From Spirochaetae bacterium HGW-Spirochaetae-1 (lineage in GTDB: Bacteria > Spirochaetota > UBA4802 > UBA5550), in the NCBI GenBank assembly GCA_002839375.1, contig PGXY01000002.1, forward strand, positions 250,392 to 314,391: 64,000 nt of DNA. The letters run 5' to 3'. Every line of letters begins with the position of its first letter. Within the stretch, counting starts at the first letter, position 1. The notes under the pieces are model-generated. The model was not told the DNA's origin, made no database searches, and worked only from the letters and a program-made list of their open reading frames with translations. Shown here one piece after another: positions 27,469-35,680 of this stretch. The position numbers and the translations under genes are program-made.

Positions 27469-30048
27469 TCAGCGCCCGATCAGTTTTTTCAGGCGGTTCA
27501 GTTCATTCAGGGCATCAAGGGGGGTTACGGCGTTCAGGTCGATATTCTCCAGGGCCTGAATGACCAGGTGATTCGCAGCGTTGAAAATCTCCAGCTGTTC
27601 CGAGGCGGAATCTTCTCCGGCGTCGAATTTTTTGCGTCCCGACGACGCATTTTCCAGCTTGTCCAGTATCTTCGCGGCACGGTTTACTATCTGTTGAGGT
27701 ATCCCGGCCAGTTTGGCCACATGGATGCCGTAGGATTTATCGGCGGAACCCGGGGCGACCTTGTGCAGGAAGTCCACGCCGCTTAAATGCTCCCTGACCA
27801 TGACATTGTAATTAACTATGCCCTGTCGGGAGCCCAGCTGCGTAAGTTCATGATAGTGCGTGGCAAAGAGGGTTTTCGCCCTGATGTAGCGGAGAATGTA
27901 TTCCGTAACAGCCCAGGCGATGCTGAGGCCGTCATAGGTGCTGGTACCGCGACCCACCTCGTCCATTATTATAAGGCTTCGTTCCGTGGCGTTGTTCAGG
28001 ATATTGGCCGTTTCATTCATCTCCACCAGGAAGGTCGATTCTCCCCGGGAGATATTGTCCGAGGCGCCAATCCGCGTGAATATCCTGTCCACGATGGAGC
28101 AATCGGCTTCGCGGGCCGGGACAAAGGAGCCGATCTGTGCCATGAGCTGAACCATGGCGCAGGTGCGGATGTATGTTGACTTTCCCGACATGTTGGGGCC
28201 CGTGATTACCTGGATCATGTTTTCCCCGGTGTCCAGATGGATGTCGTTGGGAATGAAGACTTCGCGGGTATAATATTTTTCCACGACGGGATGCCGGGCG
28301 TCTTTAATGTCGGTTATGCCTTCGCCGTTGAATGCGGGCCTGACGTACCTGTTCTCTATGGCGGCGAAGGCCAGGGAGGCGTAAAAATCCAGGAGTCCCA
28401 TGGTTTCTCCCAGCTTCTGGATATCCTCGCGGCGCGCAAGTATCAAGCCCCGCAGCTTTTCGATTTCTTCTTTTTCAAGGGAGACGATCTTTTCCGAGGC
28501 GGACATAATGTCGGTTTCGAACTTCTGCAGTTCCTCCGTGGTATAGCGCTCCGCTCCCACCAGGGTCTGTTTCCTGAAATAGGTTTCGGGAACGCCGTGT
28601 GTCTGGCCCTTGCTTATCTCGATATAGTATCCCAGGATACGGTTGTACTTGATTTTCAGGGTTGAGATGCCCAGCCTTTTCTTTTCATCCTCCTGGTATT
28701 GCAGAACCCATTCCTTGGCGTGCGTTTTCAGGTTGTAGAGACGGTCCAGTTCGGCGGAATATCCCTCTCTTATGACGCGGCCCTGTTCCGGTGACAGGGC
28801 CGGTTCATCGGCAATGGCGGCGCTGATGGCCGCGGCAAGGTCCCGAAGGTCCGGAATTCCCGCCAGGAGGCCGCTGAAATAATCAACGGGCTGTTCCAGG
28901 AGAATAGCCTGTATTTCCAGGGCCGCCGTAACGGAATGCTCCAGGGCGATGAAATTGCGGGGGAAAGTCTTCCCCAGGATGAACCGCGAGAGGATGCGCT
29001 CAACGTCATGGATGTTTTTAAGCACGGACTGGAGCTTTACCGTGAGGTCATGGAATTCATGAAAGTACTGCACTATATCGAGCTTTCTTTCGATTTCGGC
29101 CTGACTGAGAAGGGGCTGCAGGATGCTTCGTTCCAGGACGCGCCTGCCCATGGGGGTCTTTGTGTGGTTCAGCACCGAGAAGAGGGAACGGTTCTTTGAA
29201 CCGTCCTGCTGGTTCAGTATCAGCTCCAGGCTGCCGATGGTGGCGTCATCCAGGACCATCCTGTCCGACGACAGGAGCTTTTGGGGGGCTTTCAGATGCC
29301 CGAAGGCCTTCCGGTGGGTTTCGCGCAGATACTGCAGGATCGATCCGGCCGTCATTATCTCCATGTCGCTCTGTATGCCCAGTCCCTTTGTGCCGGCTGT
29401 TTTATAGACATCGCAGATGAGGTCGCGCATGTAATCCGTATCATAGAGCCACTCGTTGATGCGGTACACGGGGATATCCCGGCCCCTGATGAATTCGATG
29501 AAAGAGCCGTCATTGGGATCACTTCCTTCCCTGAGAATTATTTCCGTGGGATTGAAGCGGGCGATTTCCCCCCGGAAGAGTCCCAGGGACTTGTCGATTG
29601 ATGAGAGGAAAAAATCACCCGTAGAAATGTCGACAAAGGCGAGGCCGATGCCCTTTTCGCCGATTATGGCCGACGCAAGAAAATTATTCTCATCGGAGTG
29701 GAGCAGGTTCTGCTCGATAACCGTCCCCGGCGTGATGATGCGTACCACCTCGCGTCTTACAACGGTGCCCGTCGAAGGCACTGTTTCCATCTGCTCGCAT
29801 ATGGCCACGCGTTTGCCCGCCTTGATGAGCCGTACGATGTAGCTCTCGGCGGCATGGAAGGGGATGCCGCACATGGGAACGTCGTTCTGGCGTGAGGTAA
29901 GGGCGATGTCCAGTATTTTCGAGGCGGCGTGGGCGTCGTCGAAAAACATTTCATAGAAATCACCCATCCTGAAAAAGAGGATCTCGTTCTGGTGCTTTCT
30001 CTTTATCTCCATGTACTGCTTCATCATGGGTGTCAGGGTGGAATCCAT
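27469..30048 (-). CDS. mutS: DNA mismatch repair protein MutS
   Basis: 859 residues from ATG 30048. This start has a GGAG ribosome-binding site about 7 bases upstream and lies one base after the stop of the preceding gene (TAG-C-ATG); the ATG at 30060 has no such site. MutS recognises mismatches and recruits MutL. The N-terminal mismatch-binding motif FFRMGDFYEMF, with the wedge phenylalanine, is present. Connector, lever and clamp domains follow, then the ATPase with Walker A GPNMSGKST (K623) and DEVGRGTST. A C-terminal tail follows. mutL is not in the window. Confidence 0.97.
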   Translation of the reverse strand: MDSTLTPMMKQYMEIKRKHQNEILFFRMGDFYEMFFDDAHAASKILDIALTSRQNDVPMCGIPFHAAESYIVRLIKAGKRVAICEQMETVPSTGTVVRREVVRIITPGTVIEQNLLHSDENNFLASAIIGEKGIGLAFVDISTGDFFLSSIDKSLGLFRGEIARFNPTEIILREGSDPNDGSFIEFIRGRDIPVYRINEWLYDTDYMRDLICDVYKTAGTKGLGIQSDMEIMTAGSILQYLRETHRKAFGHLKAPQKLLSSDRMVLDDATIGSLELILNQQDGSKNRSLFSVLNHTKTPMGRRVLERSILQPLLSQAEIERKLDIVQYFHEFHDLTVKLQSVLKNIHDVERILSRFILGKTFPRNFIALEHSVTAALEIQAILLEQPVDYFSGLLAGIPDLRDLAAAISAAIADEPALSPEQGRVIREGYSAELDRLYNLKTHAKEWVLQYQEDEKKRLGISTLKIKYNRILGYYIEISKGQTHGVPETYFRKQTLVGAERYTTEELQKFETDIMSASEKIVSLEKEEIEKLRGLILARREDIQKLGETMGLLDFYASLAFAAIENRYVRPAFNGEGITDIKDARHPVVEKYYTREVFIPNDIHLDTGENMIQVITGPNMSGKSTYIRTCAMVQLMAQIGSFVPAREADCSIVDRIFTRIGASDNISRGESTFLVEMNETANILNNATERSLIIMDEVGRGTSTYDGLSIAWAVTEYILRYIRAKTLFATHYHELTQLGSRQGIVNYNVMVREHLSGVDFLHKVAPGSADKSYGIHVAKLAGIPQQIVNRAAKILDKLENASSGRKKFDAGEDSASEQLEIFNAANHLVIQALENIDLNAVTPLDALNELNRLKKLIGR

Positions 30049-30049
30049 G

Positions 30050-31174
30050 CTATTCTCCATATATGTAAAGACTGCCGTTTTTGCCCGATACCCGGACTAT
30101 GTTGCCGTTTATGCCCAGCTCTTCGGCCAGGCGTATTTTTACGCCCAGGGCCTTTTCCAGGGTGGGGCTCTTTCCCACATAATGAATAAACCCTTCGCGG
30201 AGACGCACTGTGCTTACCGGTTCGAACCCCATCAATAGCTTTTTGATTTCCGAGGTCTGCGACAGGGACTGGAAGGGGCCGATGGCCACGGCGAAGAAAG
30301 GGGCGCCGTCTTCATTTTCCCGGACGGCCATGTCGGGTGAAATATCGATACTGTCGGTCCCGGCTATGGTCTTCTCATCGGGATAATAGGGCACCCCGAC
30401 GGTTTTGTTTCCCTTCAGTTCTTTCAGTCTCTCCCTGGCCAGGTCTGCCTCGGGTGAGCGGGGATAGAGCTTCTCCAGGTCCTCGTAGGCCGTAAGGGCC
30501 CTGCCGGCGTCGCCCGTGTGGTCATAAAAATCTCCGAGAAGAAAGAGAATCGATGGATGGACCGCTGAATCCTTGTAGCCCAGGAGAAGCTCGCGAAGAG
30601 TGTATATATAGCCGCGGGAATAGCCGTCCTGCTTCCGGTTTAGACTGGCCTGGATAAGAAGGGTTTTTGCCAGGGTCTCGTAGTTATGGGTGCTTTCCGT
30701 CAGTGCCCGTGCCGTATCTCCGGCAATGTCGTACCGGTACATCTTGAGCGCGGCAGCTATGTAAAAGAAACGGAAATCGGTGAGGTAGACGGATCGGGGA
30801 AAGGTTCCCATGCCGTATTGAGAATCAATTTTCAGGGCATTCCAGTCTGCCGAGAGATGGTGTATCTCGCAGATGCGGAGCTGGGCGTAATCACGTTTAT
30901 CGAAACGGGGGTACCAGCGCACAATGGACCTGAACAGGGCAAGGGCCGCAGCGGGACTGGATTCAGCATCGGCCTGAATGAGGCGGACCGATGGAACATG
31001 TCCGCTGCGGGGATATTTTTTCAGGAATTCGCCGCAAAGGGGGCTGACGCCTGACCTGTCATGCGCCTGCTGTTTTACAATGCGCCTGAAGAAGTCATCG
31101 TCGCCGGCGGCATGGAGGGATGACGCTGCGACCAGGGCGCAGAGAATCAGTATCATGTGCGTTTTAACCGGCAA
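30050..31174 (-). CDS. Exported TPR and SPOR-domain protein
   Basis: 374 residues from TTG 31174, which has an AGGGG ribosome-binding site and overlaps miaB by 11 bases; an ATG at 31156 is the alternative. A signal peptide (about 1-22, ILILCALVAASSLHA) sends it to the periplasm. The middle is helical and TPR-like (LFLLGDFYDHTGDAGRALTA and neighbours, about 30-255). The last ~80 residues (FFAVAIGPFQSLSQTSEIKK, then GFIHYVGKSPTLEKA) form a SPOR-type domain, which in other proteins binds denuded peptidoglycan at division sites. It lies between miaB and mutS in an apparently co-translated row. Confidence 0.8.
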   Translation of the reverse strand: MPVKTHMILILCALVAASSLHAAGDDDFFRRIVKQQAHDRSGVSPLCGEFLKKYPRSGHVPSVRLIQADAESSPAAALALFRSIVRWYPRFDKRDYAQLRICEIHHLSADWNALKIDSQYGMGTFPRSVYLTDFRFFYIAAALKMYRYDIAGDTARALTESTHNYETLAKTLLIQASLNRKQDGYSRGYIYTLRELLLGYKDSAVHPSILFLLGDFYDHTGDAGRALTAYEDLEKLYPRSPEADLARERLKELKGNKTVGVPYYPDEKTIAGTDSIDISPDMAVRENEDGAPFFAVAIGPFQSLSQTSEIKKLLMGFEPVSTVRLREGFIHYVGKSPTLEKALGVKIRLAEELGINGNIVRVSGKNGSLYIYGE

Positions 31175-32489
31175 TTTTCATCCCCTGGAGCGTTGAACCG
31201 TTTATACCCAGGATTTTTATTCTGGTATATCTGCCGATGTCTTCATCATCGCCGGGAAACACGGCGGGATGATTAAGGAAGGTCTTGCCCATAATTTCGT
31301 TTCCGGAGTTTCTGCTTATTCTTTCGGGAATGAGTTCCTCAATCCTGTTGATGCGCGCCTCCAGTTTCTCCCGCGATATGGCGCGCTGTACCGAAATCAG
31401 TTCATTGAGACGGGCTATTTTTTCATCGCGGGTCAGGAGCTCCCGAAGGCCGGCCGACGGTGTTCCTTCCCGGGGAGAGTAGGCGTACATGAAGGCATCG
31501 TCGAAACGGACACGGCGCACCGCTTCCATGGTTGCGGCGAAGTCGCTTTCATCCTCGCCGGGAAACCCCACGATGAGGTCCGTGGTAATGGAATAATCCT
31601 CCAGTCCGCTGTCAATGAGTTCCACGATGGAAAGATAACGGTCAAGGGTATATTTGCGGTTCATGGAAGCCAGGATTTTATCGGAGCCGCTCTGCAGGGG
31701 CAGGTGAATGCTCCGCGAGATGTTGCCGTGGTCCTTCATGACGCCGATGATTTCAGGATCGAAATCTTTAGGATGCGATGTGAGGTAGTTGATCCTGACA
31801 AGACCTTTAATGCGGGCCGTTTTTTCCAGGAGGGCATAGAACGGGATATCGCCGCTGTCGTGGCCGAACTGATTTACGTTCTGTCCCAGGAGTGTTATCT
31901 CCTTCACGCCCTTTGCAGCCAGGGAATTTATATGTTTTAGAATATCCTGTGAACGAAAAGAGATGAGCCTGCCGCGCACATAGGGAACGATGCAGTAGGC
32001 GCAGTAGTTTTCACAGCCGTGGGTGATGGTGACCCATTCATGCCATCGTTGTCCTTCATGTTCCGTCGCTATGGAGTCAAAGAGCCGTCCCTGGAAGTCC
32101 GCCGCTTCCTGGGACAGGAAGGCCCGCCCCTTTTTTCCTTCGAGGTAATTCCCTACGATTTCGCCGATCTTCGGTGACTGGTAGGGGCCGATGACAAGAT
32201 GGGCAAGACCGTCCTGTACCAGCTTTGTCCCTATCCTCTGGGCCATGCATCCCGTGACCACGATGATGCCATTTTTGCGATTAACGGCGGGGCGTATGGA
32301 CCGGATGCGGGCCGTGGCCCTGTTCTCAGCATGCTGCCGCACGGAGCAGGTGTTGTAGACCACCACATCGGCCTCACTTTCCGACGGGGCAGGGAGAAAT
32401 CCGTTTTTTATCAGCGACGATTCCATGAGTTCTGAATCGCTCTTGTTCATCTGGCAGCCGAAGGTCTCTATGTGAAAGGTTTTATGCAA
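31164..32489 (-). CDS. miaB: tRNA-2-methylthio-N6-dimethylallyladenosine synthase
   Basis: 441 residues. It methylthiolates i6A37 in tRNAs that read UNN codons. The N-terminal UPF0004 domain has cluster cysteines in FGCQMN, a CSVRQHAE-type loop and VTGCMAQR. The radical-SAM triad is C159, C163 and C166 in CENYCAYC. A C-terminal TRAM domain follows. The signature LPLQSGSD is present. This pattern favours MiaB over the related RimO and MtaB. It has its own promoter about 50 bases upstream. Confidence 0.94.
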   Translation of the reverse strand: MHKTFHIETFGCQMNKSDSELMESSLIKNGFLPAPSESEADVVVYNTCSVRQHAENRATARIRSIRPAVNRKNGIIVVTGCMAQRIGTKLVQDGLAHLVIGPYQSPKIGEIVGNYLEGKKGRAFLSQEAADFQGRLFDSIATEHEGQRWHEWVTITHGCENYCAYCIVPYVRGRLISFRSQDILKHINSLAAKGVKEITLLGQNVNQFGHDSGDIPFYALLEKTARIKGLVRINYLTSHPKDFDPEIIGVMKDHGNISRSIHLPLQSGSDKILASMNRKYTLDRYLSIVELIDSGLEDYSITTDLIVGFPGEDESDFAATMEAVRRVRFDDAFMYAYSPREGTPSAGLRELLTRDEKIARLNELISVQRAISREKLEARINRIEELIPERISRNSGNEIMGKTFLNHPAVFPGDDEDIGRYTRIKILGINGSTLQGMKIAG

Positions 32490-32544
32490 AATATTCCTCA
32501 GGAAGTGTCAAAATATATGCTGATTTAAAGGTAAAAGGCGACTG

Positions 32545-32574
32545 AAGATACCATTTACGGGGAGAATATGTCAA
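32545..32574 (-). promoter_or_regulatory. Sigma-70-type promoter for miaB
   Basis: On the minus strand TTGACA (32574-32569), an 18-base spacer and TATCTT (32550-32545). The start would be near 32538, about 50 bases before the miaB ATG. Confidence 0.55.
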
Positions 32575-32768
32575 CAGTAAAGTAAAAATATTGTAAATTG
32601 GAGATGCAGCCCCCGGCGTATACTCTCATTTTTTACATTTATCGGTAGGCGCCACCCCCCTAGGGGGTTTTTAAACAGATGTATCAGGCATATGTAATTT
32701 TAATTAAATGATATCCGCTTTTAATGAATCAGGAGAGATTATCGGTGTAATTGATCTGTAAGTTTAAA

Positions 32769-32782
32769 GCCCCTTCAGGGGC
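32769..32782 (-). terminator. Hairpin after the small lipoprotein gene
   Basis: GCCCC-TTCA-GGGGC; on the minus strand the GGGGC arm is followed by TTTAAAC. It lies about 62 bases after the lipoprotein stop and resembles the hairpin after mutS. Confidence 0.5.
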
Positions 32783-32844
32783 GGCGATAGAGGGTATATG
32801 AAACACATTCCCTCTATACGCCGGGGGTCATGGCAGGATCGGTA

Positions 32845-33186
32845 TTATTCCCTGCTGTACATGAGTCCCATGACGTTGAGATGATTATTTTTGCAGTCCA
32901 GCGCGAAGGTCCATTCCGCTGTCTGACCGGCATATTTTATTACCGGCTTGCCATCCTTCATCTCCCAGGTGAAGTTGCTGGGGCTGTCATCTCCCTGTTT
33001 TTCGAAACCGGTTTTATCCCTGTTGAACGTCAAGAGCTTAATTTTTCCCGATTCCACCACTTTCCAGGTGCCCGCGAGGCAGGACGAGGGGTCAGTATCC
33101 TTTTTATCTTCTTTTCCGCAGCCGGTAATCAGGGAGAGGGATGCGGCAATCATGATGGAACTCAGGAGAAAAAGGTACCTTTTCAT
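32845..33186 (-). CDS. Small lipoprotein
   Basis: 113 residues with a classic lipoprotein signal peptide (lipobox LITGC, lipidated C23). The mature part is short and beta-rich, with a GTWKVVESGKIKLLTF start and a GKPVIKYAGQTAEWTF strand, which looks like the compact barrel of lipocalin-like small lipoproteins, though no specific family is certain. GGAGG lies 7-8 bases before the ATG. It has its own promoter and terminator and so is probably a single-gene unit. Confidence 0.8.
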   Translation of the reverse strand: MKRYLFLLSSIMIAASLSLITGCGKEDKKDTDPSSCLAGTWKVVESGKIKLLTFNRDKTGFEKQGDDSPSNFTWEMKDGKPVIKYAGQTAEWTFALDCKNNHLNVMGLMYSRE

Positions 33187-33236
33187 TAATAATCCTCCGG
33201 GTTTGTCGGGTCATATACTCATTTGTATTGGTAAAA

Positions 33237-33264
33237 CATATACTATTCCCGGGGTAATTGTCAA
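33237..33264 (-). promoter_or_regulatory. Promoter for the small lipoprotein gene
   Basis: On the minus strand TTGACA (33264-33259), a 16-base spacer and TATATG (33242-33237), about 50 bases before the ATG. Confidence 0.55.
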
Positions 33265-33333
33265 GCATGAGAATCGGCAGATTTTTTCTCCGGATAAGAA
33301 ACAGAATTTTTTTTGCTTGATTTTATATCTGCA

Positions 33334-33353
33334 ACGAGTAAGTATTCACTCGT
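33334..33353. promoter_or_regulatory. Imperfect 20-base palindrome resembling a TetR-family operator
   Basis: ACGAGTAAGTATTCACTCGT is symmetrical at 16 of 20 positions, with outer ACGAGT/ACTCGT arms. The layout resembles operators of FadR/AcrR-like TetR regulators. It lies about 90 bases before the sulfatase start. The regulator is not encoded nearby. Confidence 0.4.
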
Positions 33354-33444
33354 TTATTGAATTGGGATATCAATGTTTCTATTGCACATAAAGGACAGTT
33401 TCTGGTATTGAAAAATTTACTTGTGAACTTCAGGGAGGTGCGGG

Positions 33445-35055
33445 GTGAGTGATAAAAAAATAACCAGGCGATCTGCAATGAAGAAAGGGGTAAGCGCTGC
33501 AGTGGGATTTGCCCTGGCGAATACTCTTTTTTGTTCGGGGGATGATAATAAATCCTTCGCCATTACTGTGGATGAGGACATATTTAACGATACAGTCCGT
33601 GACGCCCTTGCAGCCGATACGGTAATTAGTAAAAAACCCGGTATCGGGACCCCAAAACCAAACATCATTGTAATCCTCACCGATGACATGGGATATGGTG
33701 ACCCGGGATGTTACGGCAACGAGGCCATTCAGACACCTCATATCGATACCATGGCACGGGAGGGTGTCCGCTTTACCGATTTCTACTGCAGCAGTCCACT
33801 CTGTTCACCGTCCCGGGCCGGGCTTCTCACGGGCCGCTATCCTCTCCGCAGCGGCATTACCTTTCCCTTGCAGCCCGGGAAAGATACCTTGATGAGAAAA
33901 GTAACCCGACAGATGGGCTACATGTTCGGCTCGCTGGGCATCTTTGATATGCGTAACGCCGAGAATGTCGTCAGTGGACTGCCCGCTTCGGAAATAACCA
34001 TTGCCGAGGCGCTGAAAGTAGCGGGATATACATCGGGAGCCATCGGCAAGTGGCACCTGGGAGATTTTGTCAACAATCCTCAATATCATCCCCATAACTA
34101 TGGCTTTGATTTTTTTACGGGGTTCAACGCCTCCAATGATGACTGGCCCGCGGCCTTCTGGCGCGACAAAACCGAAATAGTAAAGGATATCGGACTTGAC
34201 CAGGGGAAGTACACCGGTCTGTTCACACGTGAAGCCGTGAGTTTTATAGAACGCTCGAAAGACAGGCCCTTCTTCCTGTACCTGGCCCACAAGGACCCGC
34301 ATCAGCCCTGCATTCCTTCAAAAGATTTTGAAGGAAAATCGGAAGGGGGCCCCCATGGCGATACGGTCACCGAGGTGGACTGGAGTGTCGGAGAGATCAT
34401 GAAGGCCCTGAAGAAAAACGGCCTCGATAAAAATACCCTGGTAATCTTTACCAGCGATAACGGCCCCTGGTTCGACGGCAGTCCCGGCGGATTGCGCGGA
34501 AGGAAGGGGATGAGTTTTGAAGGGGGATTCAGGGTGCCCATGATAGCCCGGTGGCCCCGTCACATTCCTCCGGGCAGTGTCTGCCGTGAACCGGCCATGA
34601 ACATAGATTTTTTCCCAACCATGCTGGACCTGGCAGGGCTCACCCTGCCGTCTGACCGTGTGATCGATGGAAAAAATATCATGGGTCTTTTCGATAGCAC
34701 GGAAAAGAAGAGCCCCCATGACGCGCTGTTTTATTTTCATTATAATGAAATTGAGGGAGTTCGTTCCGGGAAATGGAAATACTTTCGTTATGTCAACAAC
34801 CTTGCATGGCCCATTCCCCTGGATAAACCGGTTACGTTTTTTGGGAAAGCAGCGGGAGGCCACGATTACAGGCCCGAGGGTTCGGATAAATCGGTTCCCA
34901 CTATGGCGTCATGGCCCATACTGTACAACATGGAGCGTGATTGCGGCGAGAGCTACAATGTCATGAAGAAGTATCCACGAGAGGGTGATACACTTCTTCA
35001 GAAGATTCGGGATTTTGAAAAGAAATTCAGAGAAAATCCCCGGGGGTGGTTATAG
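33445..35055 (+). CDS. Tat-exported type I sulfatase (arylsulfatase family)
   Basis: 536 residues from GTG 33445 with a GGGAGG ribosome-binding site. The N terminus (KKITRRSAMKKG followed by a hydrophobic stretch) is a twin-arginine signal, suggesting export after folding. The sulfatase core has the metal-binding NIIVILTDDMGYGDPG, the formylglycine motif C120-S-P-S-R followed by AGLLTGRY, the GKWHLG lysine-histidine motif and the C-terminal-side TSDNGPW. The cysteine in CSPSR must be oxidised by a maturase (FGE or anSME) not seen here. Substrate unknown; alkaline-phosphatase-fold sulfatases often act on sulfated polysaccharides. The next frame downstream is a marC remnant. Confidence 0.92.
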   Translation: MSDKKITRRSAMKKGVSAAVGFALANTLFCSGDDNKSFAITVDEDIFNDTVRDALAADTVISKKPGIGTPKPNIIVILTDDMGYGDPGCYGNEAIQTPHIDTMAREGVRFTDFYCSSPLCSPSRAGLLTGRYPLRSGITFPLQPGKDTLMRKVTRQMGYMFGSLGIFDMRNAENVVSGLPASEITIAEALKVAGYTSGAIGKWHLGDFVNNPQYHPHNYGFDFFTGFNASNDDWPAAFWRDKTEIVKDIGLDQGKYTGLFTREAVSFIERSKDRPFFLYLAHKDPHQPCIPSKDFEGKSEGGPHGDTVTEVDWSVGEIMKALKKNGLDKNTLVIFTSDNGPWFDGSPGGLRGRKGMSFEGGFRVPMIARWPRHIPPGSVCREPAMNIDFFPTMLDLAGLTLPSDRVIDGKNIMGLFDSTEKKSPHDALFYFHYNEIEGVRSGKWKYFRYVNNLAWPIPLDKPVTFFGKAAGGHDYRPEGSDKSVPTMASWPILYNMERDCGESYNVMKKYPREGDTLLQKIRDFEKKFRENPRGWL

Positions 35056-35342
35056 ATCAAGCTCGGCAATCTGCTGAAACTGACAGTGCTTTTTCTGGTC
35101 ATCTTTAATCCCCTGGCAAGCTTCTCCGTGTTCACCGTGGCCACGGCAGGCTCCTCACGGTACTGGCCGTGATCATCTCCCTGATGGTCACGGGGTTCAT
35201 GCTTTATTTCGCCGACCTGCTCAACCGGTTTCTGGACCGGACTACTATCCAGATCATGTCCACCCTCCTGGGTATCATCACCATCAGCTGTTCCGTGAAT
35301 TTTATCTTCACGGGTATAAAGGGAATATTCCTGTACCATTAG
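35056..35342 (+). pseudogene. Internally deleted marC-family pseudogene
   Basis: Right after the sulfatase stop the same frame encodes about 38 residues (NLLKLTVLFLVIFNPLASFS...) that match the N terminus of MarC/UPF0056 membrane proteins (the NPL motif in the first helix), without a start codon. It stops at TGA near 35172. A different frame then encodes the MarC C terminus (LTVLAVIISLMVTGFMLYF... through TLLGIITISCSVNFIF...) to a TAG at 35340-35342. Roughly the middle half of the ~200-residue protein is missing, and the two ends are out of frame with each other. It cannot make a functional protein. Confidence 0.8.
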
Positions 35343-35345
35343 GAA

Positions 35346-35384
35346 TAGAAGCTCGGTAGAAGCTCGGTAGAAGCTCGGTAGAAG
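35346..35384 (+). repeat. 11-base tandem repeat
   Basis: Three perfect copies of TAGAAGCTCGG (35346-35378) are followed by a partial fourth (TAGAAG). The short unit, few copies and lack of spacers rule out a CRISPR array. It lies four bases after the marC remnant. Confidence 0.85.
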
Positions 35385-35584
35385 TCGTGTGTGGAATGTC
35401 ATGCCCGTTGGAAAGGATATTTTAACAATTATGGGGCATTCAAGCTGATTTTTGCCGCGAGGAACACTCAGAATGACAGGCGTATTTTACAGTTGTCAAC
35501 AATACAAGGATAGCTTAAAATACATAAAATGACAAGGAATAATGATATCTTGTATATTATACGAGAAAACATCGATTTGTCGTA

Positions 35585-35614
35585 TTGACAAAATGATGAT
35601 AAATCTCCTATAAT
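35585..35614 (+). promoter_or_regulatory. Consensus sigma-70 promoter for the second hybrid kinase
   Basis: Perfect TTGACA (35585-35590), an 18-base spacer and perfect TATAAT (35609-35614). Start near 35621, about 60 bases before the ATG at 35681. It is the best promoter match in the window. Confidence 0.75.
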
Positions 35615-35680
35615 TATAAGTCAGCGCTAAGTAAAAAGTGCTGGAATGACAATGGTTTAACAAAGTGAGGCAGGGCCCGA

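Larger units (their letters stand above)
32490..32844. other. Intergenic region between miaB and the small lipoprotein gene
   Basis: 355 bases with no gene. It holds the miaB promoter, the palindrome CCCCCTAGGGGG (32655-32666, followed by a T tract on the plus strand), and a hairpin at 32769-32782 that probably ends the lipoprotein transcript. Confidence 0.5.
35343..35680. other. Intergenic region before the second hybrid kinase
   Basis: About 340 bases with the tandem repeat at its left end and the kinase promoter at 35585-35614. The AT-rich centre shows no gene. Confidence 0.5.

Noticed and set aside
30205-30235. GGTTCGAACCCC, like a tRNA T-arm
   Set aside because: It lies inside the SPOR-protein gene; no matching acceptor, D or anticodon arms surround it.
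35346-35384. Direct repeats as a CRISPR array
   Set aside because: Repeat unit is 11 bases with no spacers and only three copies; no cas genes.
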